Below are positions 53,997-64,000 of a DNA stretch of 64,000 nucleotides, one piece after another (within the stretch, counting starts at the first letter, position 1; each line of letters opens with the position of its first letter). The position numbers and the translations under genes are program-made. The notes beneath the pieces were generated by a model, which saw only the letters and a list, made by a program, of their open reading frames with translations, did no database searches and was not told the DNA's origin. Source of the DNA: Streptomyces canus. GTDB lineage: Bacteria > Actinomycetota > Actinomycetes > Streptomycetales > Streptomycetaceae. The stretch covers positions 7,554,001-7,618,000 of the forward strand of contig NZ_JAUSYQ010000002.1 of NCBI RefSeq assembly GCF_030816965.1. Reading direction: 5' to 3'.

Positions 53997-54891
53997 CCGG
54001 TCGGCCACACGACATCCGCGACGAGGCCGCAGAACCCCGCCTCGCCGGACCGCCGAGAGGCCGTCACGCCGGCCCCCGTACGTCCGCGCTGACGCGCCTG
54101 CGCCTGCCGGTCGGGAGGGCTCTCGCGCTGACCGCGCTGCCGACGGCCCTGATCCTCGGGAGTCAACGCGTGCCCGCCGCCGATACGAGCGCGATCGCGG
54201 CTCATTCCGCTTCTGAAGTGGATGAGGCCGCAGGCGCCGACTGCGACCGCCCCGAAGACGCGCCGACGTCGGCGACGGAGGTTCCCGCAAGCCCCGCGCC
54301 GTCCGCTGATCCCGGCACGTCGGGCGCCCACTCCGGCGCCGACTCCGCGGGCGGGTCGGACAGGCCGTCGGAGCCCACGGCCGACCCGTCACCGAGCCTC
54401 TCTCCAGCGCCCGCTGCCACCCCTTCAGCCGACGCGACCTCCGCCCCCACAAGGCGCGCGGGCATCCTCGCCCCCCTGGGGCTCCTCGACGACGGGGCCG
54501 AGCAGCAGAGTCCGGATCTTCACGCAAGCCCCTCGCCCAGCTCGGTCACCCCGACACCCGAGGCCACCGCACCGTCCGACCCGCTGCTGCCCACGACTCC
54601 GGCTCCACCTGCCGGCCACCGGGCTGCCGAGCCGTCGCTCCCACCGGAGTCCACGTCCGGGACCGCCAGGGGGGCCGCCCGCCCCTGCGCGACCTCAAGG
54701 CCCCCGAGGAGGCGAGTGCCGGCCGCTTCTCCGCCGAGCCGTGGAAGATGAAGGGGAGCCGCCTCGACACGATCGGGAACCTTGGCCTCAGGCTCCGACT
54801 CGGCCTGGACGACGCGGACATCGACCAGGCCGGACAGACAGGCGGACAGCTCGTCATCCCGGGGATCCACGGGTACGGCACCCCACGGTGA
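53993..54891 (+). pseudogene. Frameshifted secreted protein, partner of DUF6114
   Basis: From ATG 53993 the frame has an Arg-rich start and a membrane/signal segment LTRLRLPVGRALALTALPTA, LILGS, then a long Ser/Pro/Thr/Asp-rich linker, and stops at 54749-54751. Shortly before the stop, another frame takes up sensible protein: LRDLKAPEEASAGRFSAEPW, KMKGSRLDTIGNLGLRLRLG, ending at 54889-54891. The switch lies near a G6 run at about 54671-54676, so a one-base slip there is the simplest cause. Genes of this type usually follow DUF6230-DUF6114 pairs in Streptomyces. The loss matches decay of the operon. Confidence 0.45.
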
Positions 54892-54943
54892 GGCCGACCG
54901 CGAAGCTGCTCGTGGCGACGTACGGCATCGTCGGACGGGCGGG

Positions 54944-56473
54944 TCAGATGTCCCGGAAGATCTCGATCTGCGCCCCCACCGAGTTGAGCCGCTCGGCCAG
55001 GTCCTCGTAACCGCGGTTGATGACATAGACGTTGCGCAGCACGGACGTGCCGTCGGCCGCCATCATCGCCAGCAGGACGACCACGGCGGGGCGCAGGGCC
55101 GGCGGGCACATCATCTCGGCGGCACGCCAGCGGGTCGGGCCCTCCACCAGCACCCGGTGCGGGTCGAGGAGTTGGAGGCGCCCGCCCAACCGGTTCAGAT
55201 CCGTCAGGTAGATCGCCCGGTTGTCGTAGACCCAGTCGTGGATGAGGGTCTGACCCTGCGCGGCCGCCGCGATGGCCGCGAAGAACGGGACGTTGTCGAT
55301 GTTCAGGCCGGGGAACGGCATCGGGTGGATCTTGTCGATCGGCGCTTCCAGTTTGGAGGGCCGGACCGTGAGGTCGACCAGCCGGGTACGGCCGTTGTCC
55401 GCGAAGTACTCAGGCGTACGGTCGTGGTCGAGCCCCATCTCCTCAAGGACCGCGAGCTCGATCTCCAGGAACTCGATGGGCACCCGGCGCACGGTCAGCT
55501 CGGACTCCGTCACCACGGCCGCGGCCAGCAGGCTCATCGCCTCGACCGGGTCCTCGGAGGGGGAGTAGTCGACGTCCACGTCGATGTGCGGTACGCCGTG
55601 CACGGTGAGCGTGGTGGTGCCGATGCCCTCGACCTTCACTCCCAGGGCCTCCAGGAAGAAGCACAGGTCCTGGACCATGTAGTTGGAGGAAGCGTTGCGG
55701 ATGACGGTGACGCCGTCGTGGCGGGCGGCCGCGAGCAGCGCGTTCTCCGTCACGGTGTCGCCGCGCTCGGTCAGCACGATCGGACGGCCGGGGCGGACCG
55801 ACCGGTCCACGCGCGCGTGGTACTGGCCCTCGGTCGCCGCGACGTCCAGACCGAACCGGCGCAGCGCGATCATGTGCGGCTCGATGGTCCGGGTGCCGAG
55901 GTCGCAGCCGCCGGCGTAGGGCAGCTTGAAGCTGTCCATACGGTGCAGCAGCGGACCGAGGAACATGATGATGGAGCGGGTGCGGACGGCGGCCTCGGCG
56001 TCGATGGCGTCCATGTTCAGCTCGGTCGGCGGCACGAGTTCGAGGTCGACTCCGTCGTTGATCCAGCGGGTGCGGACCCCGATGGAGCTCAGCACCTCCA
56101 GGAGGCGGTAGACCTCCTCGATGCGGGCGACCCTGCGCAGCACCGTGCGCCCCTTGTTGAGGAGCGAGGCGCAGAGCAGGGCCACACACGCGTTCTTGCT
56201 CGTCTTGACGTCGATCGCGCCGGACAGCCGCCGACCGCCGACCACGCGCAGGTGCATGGGGCCCGCGTAGCCCAGAGAGACGATTTCGCTGTCCAGTGCT
56301 TCACCGATACGGGCGATCATCTCAAGGCTGATGTTTTGGTTGCCGCGCTCGATGCGATTGACGGCGCTCTGACTGGTGCCGAGCGCCTCGGCAAGCTGCG
56401 ACTGTGTCCAGCCCCGGTGCTGCCGGGCGTCACGGATGAGCTTGCCGATGCGTACGAGGTAGTCGTCTGCCAT
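54944..56473 (-). CDS. murA: MurA-like UDP-GlcNAc enolpyruvyl transferase with N-terminal HTH domain
   Basis: 509 residues. Residues 1-70 are an XRE-type helix-turn-helix: LVRIGKLIRDARQHRGWTQSQLAEALGTSQSAVNRIERGNQNISLEMIARIGEAL. The EPSP-synthase-like fold follows with TSKNACVALL (Lys93-Asn94, as Lys22-Asn23 of E. coli MurA), Cys190 in YAGGCDLGTRTIEPH at the place of the catalytic Cys115, and PFPGLNIDNVPFF, where the Asp takes the place of Asp305. All key residues are present, so the protein may make UDP-GlcNAc-enolpyruvate and also bind DNA. S. coelicolor has the same gene beside its aconitase gene (SCO5998/5999, from memory). A 16-base palindrome lies 13 bases before the ATG. It is a second MurA besides the usual one. 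Confidence 0.9.
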   Translation of the reverse strand: MADDYLVRIGKLIRDARQHRGWTQSQLAEALGTSQSAVNRIERGNQNISLEMIARIGEALDSEIVSLGYAGPMHLRVVGGRRLSGAIDVKTSKNACVALLCASLLNKGRTVLRRVARIEEVYRLLEVLSSIGVRTRWINDGVDLELVPPTELNMDAIDAEAAVRTRSIIMFLGPLLHRMDSFKLPYAGGCDLGTRTIEPHMIALRRFGLDVAATEGQYHARVDRSVRPGRPIVLTERGDTVTENALLAAARHDGVTVIRNASSNYMVQDLCFFLEALGVKVEGIGTTTLTVHGVPHIDVDVDYSPSEDPVEAMSLLAAAVVTESELTVRRVPIEFLEIELAVLEEMGLDHDRTPEYFADNGRTRLVDLTVRPSKLEAPIDKIHPMPFPGLNIDNVPFFAAIAAAAQGQTLIHDWVYDNRAIYLTDLNRLGGRLQLLDPHRVLVEGPTRWRAAEMMCPPALRPAVVVLLAMMAADGTSVLRNVYVINRGYEDLAERLNSVGAQIEIFRDI

Positions 56474-56485
56474 GAGCTTGAGGCT

Positions 56486-56501
56486 ATCTCAGATATGAGA
56501 T
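56486..56501. promoter_or_regulatory. Palindrome next to the HTH-murA start
   Basis: ATCTCA-GATA-TGAGAT is a perfect 6-base dyad 13-28 bases before the HTH-murA ATG. The encoded XRE domain is a natural candidate to bind it and control its own gene. Confidence 0.5.
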
Positions 56502-56556
56502 GGCGCATTCCGGGGAGTGCATTCGGGTGAGGGACCTCCGCGGGCCGGAGGGAGCC

Positions 56557-56757
56557 TCAGTGGCGCTTGGCGGTACGGGTGCGGCGCCACCCGAAAGGTC
56601 CGGGCAGATCCATCGATGTCGTACGACGTCCCGTGCTGTTGTGTGTGTGCCGCGGGCCGTGCTTGCCGCCGCCGGTGGTGATGGACCAGGAGTGCCGGTT
56701 GATGTTCAGCCGCACGCCGGGCAGGATCCGGAAGCTCTTGCGGAACGTGAGGCCCAT
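56557..56757 (-). CDS. DUF4236 family protein
   Basis: 66 residues. MGLTFRKSFRILPGVRLNIN followed by WSITTGG is the characteristic DUF4236 start ('fRkr.ki.pGvrlNlsk.g.s.s.G'). The remainder is Arg/Thr-rich and ends RRTRTAKRH. GAGGGGAG six bases before the ATG supports the start. Function unknown. It stands alone between HTH-murA and acnA. Confidence 0.85.
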   Translation of the reverse strand: MGLTFRKSFRILPGVRLNINRHSWSITTGGGKHGPRHTHNSTGRRTTSMDLPGPFGWRRTRTAKRH

Positions 56758-56911
56758 ATGGGTCTCCCCTCGGGTCGGTCTGGTGCTCCCAACTCCCTCC
56801 GCCTACCCCGACTTGGCGAACTGATGACCGCGACCGCGCCGACCCGGGGACCGTGGCGGCGGACATCACAGGGAAGTCGGGCATGACCATCCCGGCCTCA
56901 TGTACTAGAGT

Positions 56912-56929
56912 TATCTCGACATCGAGATA
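56912..56929. promoter_or_regulatory. Perfect palindrome in the acnA upstream region
   Basis: TATCTCGA-CA-TCGAGATA, 8-base perfect arms, lies about 145 bases before the acnA start and 155 bases before the DUF4236 start on the other strand. The form resembles MarR-type operators, but no MarR gene adjoins. The gap 56758-57071 (314 bases) holds this, the iron-box-like site and no gene. Confidence 0.5.
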
Positions 56930-56982
56930 TCTGCCGAGGCGTACCGCAGTCGCACGCTTTCGCTGGGTCTGGCAGTAAGGCG

Positions 56983-57005
56983 TACCTAACTTAGCCTTAC
57001 CTTAG
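56983..57005. promoter_or_regulatory. Iron-box-like (DmdR/DtxR) site upstream of acnA
   Basis: On the minus strand this reads CTAAGGTAAGGCTAAGTTAG followed by GTA, close to the actinobacterial iron box TTAGGTTAGGCTCACCTAA over its first two-thirds. It lies 67-89 bases before the acnA start, a position suited to iron-dependent control of an iron-sulfur enzyme. Confidence 0.55.
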
Positions 57006-59789
<2,784 letters not shown>

Positions 59790-59807
59790 GTCCTTTCGGG
59801 CGCCTGA

Positions 59808-59839
59808 GGGCCGCACCCCCGGTGACGGGGGTGCGGCCC
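59808..59839 (+). terminator. Terminator of acnA
   Basis: GGGCCGCACCCCC and GGGGGTGCGGCCC make a perfect 13-base-pair stem with loop GGTGAC, 18 bases after the acnA stop. Confidence 0.88.
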
Positions 59840-59924
59840 TTCGCCGTACCCCGCCGCCGCAGGTCATCACCCACCCTCAGGTGGAACACAGGATTCCCTC
59901 AGCCCACGGGGACACGATCGGTAC

Positions 59925-60646
<722 letters not shown>

Positions 60647-60650
<4 letters not shown>

Positions 60651-62218
60651 GCCGGCGCCCGAAAGCGAGGACGCGCACCCGGTCCATCCGTACCCGCCTG
60701 CTCGTCTTCGTCACTGCCACCCTGGTCGTCGTCTGTGTCGCGATGGGCCTGATCACCACGCTCTTCCAGCACGCCTATCTGATGGGCAACCTGGACGACC
60801 GCGTCCTCGACACCGCCGAACGGGCCCTGGGAGGAGCCTCGTTGCACGAGAACCTCCAGGACGATCTGACGTTCCTGAGGGAGAGCGGGCAGCCCGCCGG
60901 AATGCTCGCCGCCCGGCTCGACGAGGACGGCGCCATCGTCTCCGCGGCCGTCGTCGTCCAGGACGCCCCCAACCAGAACCTCGGCACCGACCAGCGCGCC
61001 GCCCTGGCCGGGGTGCGGGCCGACGGCGCGATGCACACCCGGACCGTGCCCGGCCTCGGCACCTATCGGGTCACCGTCCTCGTGGACGGAGGCGTCCGGA
61101 TCCTCGCCGGCCTGCCCATGGACGACGTCCAGGACATGATCAGCGGACTCGTGATGATCGAGACAGGCGTCGCCGTGGCCGGGCTCGTCGCCGCCGGCTG
61201 CGTCTGCACGGTGGTCATACGACGGCAGCTGCGCCCCCTCGGCCGGGTCGCCGCCACCGCCGTCGAGGTGTCCCGCGCCCCGCTCGGACACGGCGAGGTC
61301 ACCGGCCTGACCCGGGTGCCGGAAGGGGACACCGACCCCGACAGCGAGGCCGGCCAGGTCGGCGCCGCGCTCAACCATCTGCTCGACCACGTGGAGTCCT
61401 CCCTCGCCGAACGGCAGCGCAGCGAGGAGCGCATGCGGCGGTTCCTCGCCGACGCCAGCCACGAACTCCGTACGCCCCTCGCCTCGATCGCCGGATACGC
61501 CGAGCTGATGAACCACGGCACCGACCGGATCGAGCCGGTGCTGGCCTGGCGCCGGGTCTCGGCGGAGTCGGCGCGGATGACGGGTCTGGTGGAGGACCTG
61601 CTCCTGCTCGCCCGCCTCGACGAGGGCCGCCCCCTTCAGTCCCGCGAGGTCGACCTGGCGGCGCTGGTCGCGGAGGCGGTGTGGGATGCGCGGGCGGCAG
61701 CCGGCGGCCATGACTGGCAGCTCGAACTGAGCCCGGACGCCCCGGCGTTGGTCACCGGCGACGAGGCGCGCCTGCACCAGGTGGTGGCCAACCTGCTGTC
61801 CAACGCGAGGATGCACACGCCGGCGGGCACGAGGGTGGTGGCGTCGGTGGAGTCGACGGACGAGCGCTGCGTGATCCGAGTCCGCGACAACGGCCCGGGC
61901 ATCCCGCCCGCCCTCCTCCCCACGGTCTTCGAACGCTTCACCCGAGCGGACACGTCCCGCTCACGGGCTGACGCCAGATCCGGCGGCTCGGGCCTGGGCC
62001 TGGCCATCGCGGCGGCGATCACGGCCGCCCACGGAGGCCGCATCCGGGTCGAAAGCACCCCCGGCCGATCGGAGTTCACGATCGAACTCCCGACGGCCAC
62101 GGCGGCCGGCTTGGAGGAGCGAGCGGTCGCAGGAAATCCGGCCTCGGTGTCATGCTCACAGGGGCGCGGCAAACTGCGCGAGAAACCCCCGCGACTCGCG
62201 GAGCCGACCGTCCGGTGA
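60647..62218 (+). CDS. Sensor histidine kinase, partner of the response regulator
   Basis: 523 residues. TM1 near 20-42 (LLVFVTATLVVVCVAMGLIT), an extracytoplasmic sensor of about 125 residues, TM2 (IETGVAVAGLVAAGCVCTVVI), a HAMP linker, then the DHp domain with RRFLADASHELRTPLASIAGY (phospho-His272), and the ATPase with VVANLLSNARMHTPAGT, VRDNGPGIPPALLPTVFERF and GGSGLGLAIA. It phosphorylates the preceding regulator in response to an unknown envelope signal. The natural end of the domain is near ELPTATAAG; the last 20 or so residues (SQGRGKLREKPPRL...) are translated from the dispersed GGGGCGCGG repeat at 62159. Confidence 0.95.
62159..62203. repeat. Third copy of the GGGGCGCGG-core repeat, inside the kinase 3' end
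   Basis: AGGGGCGCGG, AAACTGCGCGAGAAACCCCC. The order GGGGCGCGG..AACTGCGCG equals the minus-strand reading of the element at 22861-22977. It extends the histidine-kinase reading frame to the stop at 62218. Confidence 0.55.
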
Positions 62219-62247
62219 GGGCGCGCGCCGGCCGCGCGAGCGCAGCT

Positions 62248-62391
62248 CTAAGGTGTCGGCATCCCGAACAGCAGGACGGTCACCACTGTGGTCACCGGAA
62301 TGGCGAGTGCCACTGCCAGCCCGGCGAGACAGCCCCAGACGGTCAGTCGAACACTGGTTCTCGCGTAGTCATCGCTCTTCGGCACGCCCAT
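62248..62391 (-). CDS. Possible 47-residue single-pass membrane protein
   Basis: MGVPKSDDYARTSVRLTVWG, then LAGLAVALAIPVTTVVTVLL and FGMPTP: a charged cytoplasmic start and one strong hydrophobic helix. No ribosome site is clear, and the first 23 bases overlap the transposase remnant, so it may be chance. Confidence 0.35.
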   Translation of the reverse strand: MGVPKSDDYARTSVRLTVWGCLAGLAVALAIPVTTVVTVLLFGMPTP

Positions 62392-62731
62392 ATCCAACAG
62401 TGAGAGGCACCGACTCGCTACCTGCAGAGGCACGCAGCCCCGGCACTTCAGGTGAAAGCGCAGGGCGCAGCCACTCATCGAGGGCTGCGATCAGTGCGGT
62501 CGCTTCCTGGCGAACGGCGAGCCTGTCATACCTGGCAGACCTGCGCTCGTACCGGTTGCGGCGGGAGTCATACGCCGTGTCGGCCCGGCATCCGGTCAGA
62601 CTGGTTGCGGGGTCGTTCGCGTCCGGGCCGGGACATGCGGGCCAGGGTGCGCCCGTCCCGGTCCGCCACCGTATGCCGTCCATCGGCCGGCGCCAGGTCC
62701 ACTGGCCATGCGTCAGATCACCACGTCCCAC
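62369..62731 (-). pseudogene. Shrunken IS5-family transposase remnant
   Basis: The open frame is only about 120 codons but contains pieces from along an IS5-type transposase in order. The start GRGDLTHGQW equals the N-terminal GRGDLT..QW. Then TWRRPMDGIRWRTGTGAPW matches TWRRRQLIDGIRWRTRTGAPW. Next comes RADTAYDSRRNR, like (L)ADKAYDSR, the block preceding the C-terminal domain, and RYDRLAVRQEATALIAALDEWLR, like the C-terminal RYDKLA....A....AI..WLR. The stretches between, including the catalytic DDE region, are missing. It is inactive. The residual frame has no stop, which is curious. No terminal inverted repeats were found. Confidence 0.6.
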
Positions 62732-62979
62732 GGCACGAGATCATCAACGAACAAGATCTGCTTTTGCCACCGGCTCTTGTCCGATCCCGCGGAGAGGCTG
62801 AGCGGGCCATAGGACCGAGACTGCCGTCGGGGCCGGCCGGCTTTGGGCGCAAGCCCCCGATGGGACCCGACCAAGCCCCACCACCGCGACTCCCGCCCAT
62901 CCGACCGCTCCCGAGAGGTCCCCCCAGCCACCACCCTGCGCCGCCCCCGACTTCCGGCCTCCGCCCCTACCCTTACCGC
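62732..62979. other. Gap before the HD-domain gene, no gene seen
   Basis: This 248-base stretch is outside the transposase remnant. It contains the promoter of the HD-domain gene, with TACCCT at 62968-62973, 6 bases before a GTG start. No other feature was recognised. Confidence 0.4.
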
Positions 62980-63561
62980 GTGACCACCCCCGAACTCCTC
63001 CACCGCGCCCTCCACGACCCGGGCCCCCGCCCCCTCCCCGAAGATGCGGCTCACCTCCTCCGGACCCTCGACGCCCCGCCCCGTCTGGCGGCCCACCTGA
63101 GGCTGGTGCACGACGTGGCGTACGAGCTCACGGAGTGGCTGGCGCGACAGCATCCCACGCTCCACCTCGACCGCGACGCCGTCCTGTTCGGCGCCGCCAC
63201 GCACGACATAGGCAAGACCGCGCACGCCTCCGAACTCTCCGGCCCGGGCTCCGCACACGAGAAGGCCGGCCAGGACCTCCTCCTGGCCCACGGCGTCCCC
63301 CCGCACCTGGCCCGCTTCGCCGCCACCCACGCGACCTGGACCCTCCCGGACATCGGCCTCGAAGACCTGCTGGTCGCCGTCGCCGACAAGATCTGGAAGA
63401 ACAAACGGGTCCCCGAACTGGAGGATCTCGTGGTCAGGAGGCTCGCCGGGGCGAGCGGGCGGACGGTGTGGGAGGAGTTCATGGAGTTCGACGACGCGCT
63501 GACGACCGTAGGAGAAGACGCGCAGGAGCGGCTGGCCTTCCAGGCGGCCTACCCGGTGTGA
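62980..63561 (+). CDS. HD-domain phosphohydrolase-like protein
   Basis: 193 residues from a GTG at 62980. There is no ribosome site, but TACCCT is placed 6 bases before it, so the transcript is probably leaderless. HD-domain ligands: LRLVHDVAYELTEWL (first His), VLFGAATHDIGKTAHA (HD pair), GSAHEKAGQDLLLAHGVPPHLARFAATHATW (His), and ADKIWKNKRVPELED (final Asp). These bind one or two metals and usually hydrolyse a phosphoester of a nucleotide. Substrate unknown. The reading frame extends upstream but with no start and no conserved sequence. Confidence 0.82.
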   Translation: MTTPELLHRALHDPGPRPLPEDAAHLLRTLDAPPRLAAHLRLVHDVAYELTEWLARQHPTLHLDRDAVLFGAATHDIGKTAHASELSGPGSAHEKAGQDLLLAHGVPPHLARFAATHATWTLPDIGLEDLLVAVADKIWKNKRVPELEDLVVRRLAGASGRTVWEEFMEFDDALTTVGEDAQERLAFQAAYPV

Positions 63562-63604
63562 CCGGCGCCCGCGCATGATCGTACAGATGGAGGAGCGCCA
63601 ACTG

Positions 63605-63633
63605 TTTACAGTCGCTCCGGTTCGCGCTAACTT
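63605..63633 (+). promoter_or_regulatory. Promoter of the LPMO gene
   Basis: TTTACA (63605-63610), 17 bases, TAACTT (63628-63633): a fair sigma-70-type promoter. Transcription would begin near 63640, just before the CebR box. Confidence 0.55.
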
Positions 63634-63648
63634 CCGCAACACGTGGGG

Positions 63649-63662
63649 TGGGAGCGCTCCCA
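63649..63662. promoter_or_regulatory. CebR box (cellulose-utilisation operator)
   Basis: TGGGAGCGCTCCCA is the perfect 14-base palindrome known as the Streptomyces CebR operator, released by cellobiose. It is placed just downstream of the predicted transcription start of the LPMO gene. Confidence 0.9.
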
Positions 63663-63757
63663 TTCGGACGGACCGGAACCCGCCCGCATGCCGCCCCCAC
63701 CCCACGGCATCCACACACCCGCAACGGCCCGTACCTCAAGGAACGGACTGGACTGTC

Positions 63758-64000
63758 ATGATCCTGACAAAGTTATCGAGGGTGACCCGCCCCAGAGCCC
63801 TCTTCCTGGTCCTCGTCTCCCTGCTCGCCACCCTCCCCGCCCTCAGCCTCGTCCTCACGACCGGCGGCAAGGCCGAGGCCCACGGCACCCCGATGAAGCC
63901 CGCCAGCCGCACCTTCCTGTGCTGGCAGGACGGGCTGACCGACACCGGTGAGATCAAGCCGGTCAACCCGGCCTGCAGGAACGCGCAGGCGGTCAGCGGC
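63758..64000 (+). CDS. AA10 lytic polysaccharide monooxygenase, N-terminal part (runs off the right edge)
   Basis: The first 81 codons are visible. Signal peptide: basic start, FLVLVSLLATLPALSLVLTT, then GGKAEA; the mature chain begins HGTPMKPASRTFLCWQDGL, whose first His forms half of the copper histidine brace. The reading DTGEIKPVNPAC is typical of Streptomyces AA10 enzymes that oxidatively cleave cellulose or chitin. Codon 6 is TTA (63773-63775), a rare leucine codon read by the bldA tRNA, so translation probably depends on development. Together with the CebR box this points to cellulose-induced, growth-phase-controlled secretion. Confidence 0.92.
   Translation, partial: MILTKLSRVTRPRALFLVLVSLLATLPALSLVLTTGGKAEAHGTPMKPASRTFLCWQDGLTDTGEIKPVNPACRNAQAVSG

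Overview
The window looks like chromosomal DNA of a Streptomyces species. G+C is very high with strong third-position GC bias, so long open antisense frames shadow almost every gene. GTG starts and 4-base stop/start overlaps are common, and many families are typical of the genus (DUF6099, DUF5999, DUF4236, DUF6114, SepF paralogue, HTH-MurA next to aconitase, bacterial Hen1/Pnkp). I see no rRNA, tRNA or CRISPR array and no obvious antibiotic gene cluster. All identifications come from reading protein motifs; no database was searched.

Layout. 1-3.9 kb: amino-acid uptake (two APC permeases, a GntR/FCD regulator, an aminotransferase). 3.9-6.7 kb: katG with its Fur-family repressor and a palindromic operator. 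6.8-11.1 kb: a 1,400-residue fusion of assimilatory nitrate reductase and a diflavin reductase. 11.1-14 kb: a probable copper module, with a YcnI-type Cu-binding protein between two paralogous Met/His-rich membrane proteins, followed by an ECF sigma factor. 14-20 kb: a YdiJ-like D-2-hydroxyacid dehydrogenase, a MarR/YceI divergent pair with visible operators, and a GT87-like membrane protein. 20.2-24.1 kb: SepF, a P-loop ATPase coupled to a MazG-like enzyme, DUF6099, and an F420-type LLM oxidoreductase. 24.3-28.4 kb: the hen1-pnkp RNA-repair operon; pnkp carries an in-frame repeat element. 28.4-32.8 kb: an NAD-kinase-like/SPFH pair, arcA and argF.

32.8-41.5 kb: an aromatic acyl-CoA island (CoA ligase, a fused flavin monooxygenase/old-yellow-enzyme, enoyl-CoA hydratase, acyl-CoA dehydrogenase, RidA, PaaX-type regulator). 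Its gene content fits 2-aminobenzoyl-CoA (anthranilate) breakdown at least as well as salicylyl-CoA breakdown. The same 13-base motif, flanked by TATCG and GATA, sits in both promoter regions of the island and is a strong candidate for the PaaX operator. 42.5-46.8 kb: modABC plus an HTH-Mop regulator for molybdate, the metal needed by the nitrate reductase.

47-54.9 kb is disturbed. A secreted beta-propeller protein is followed by an 857-base gene-poor stretch, then a TetR/MFS efflux unit with three matching operators and a DUF3533-like remnant. This unit abuts an N-terminally truncated DUF6114 gene and a frameshifted partner, which suggests the efflux unit replaced part of an older operon. 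54.9-62.2 kb: HTH-fused MurA with its own palindrome, DUF4236, aconitase with an iron-box-like site, and an OmpR/histidine-kinase pair. 62.2-64 kb: a shrunken IS5-type transposase remnant, an HD-domain protein, and the start of an AA10 lytic polysaccharide monooxygenase that has a perfect CebR box and an early TTA (bldA) codon.
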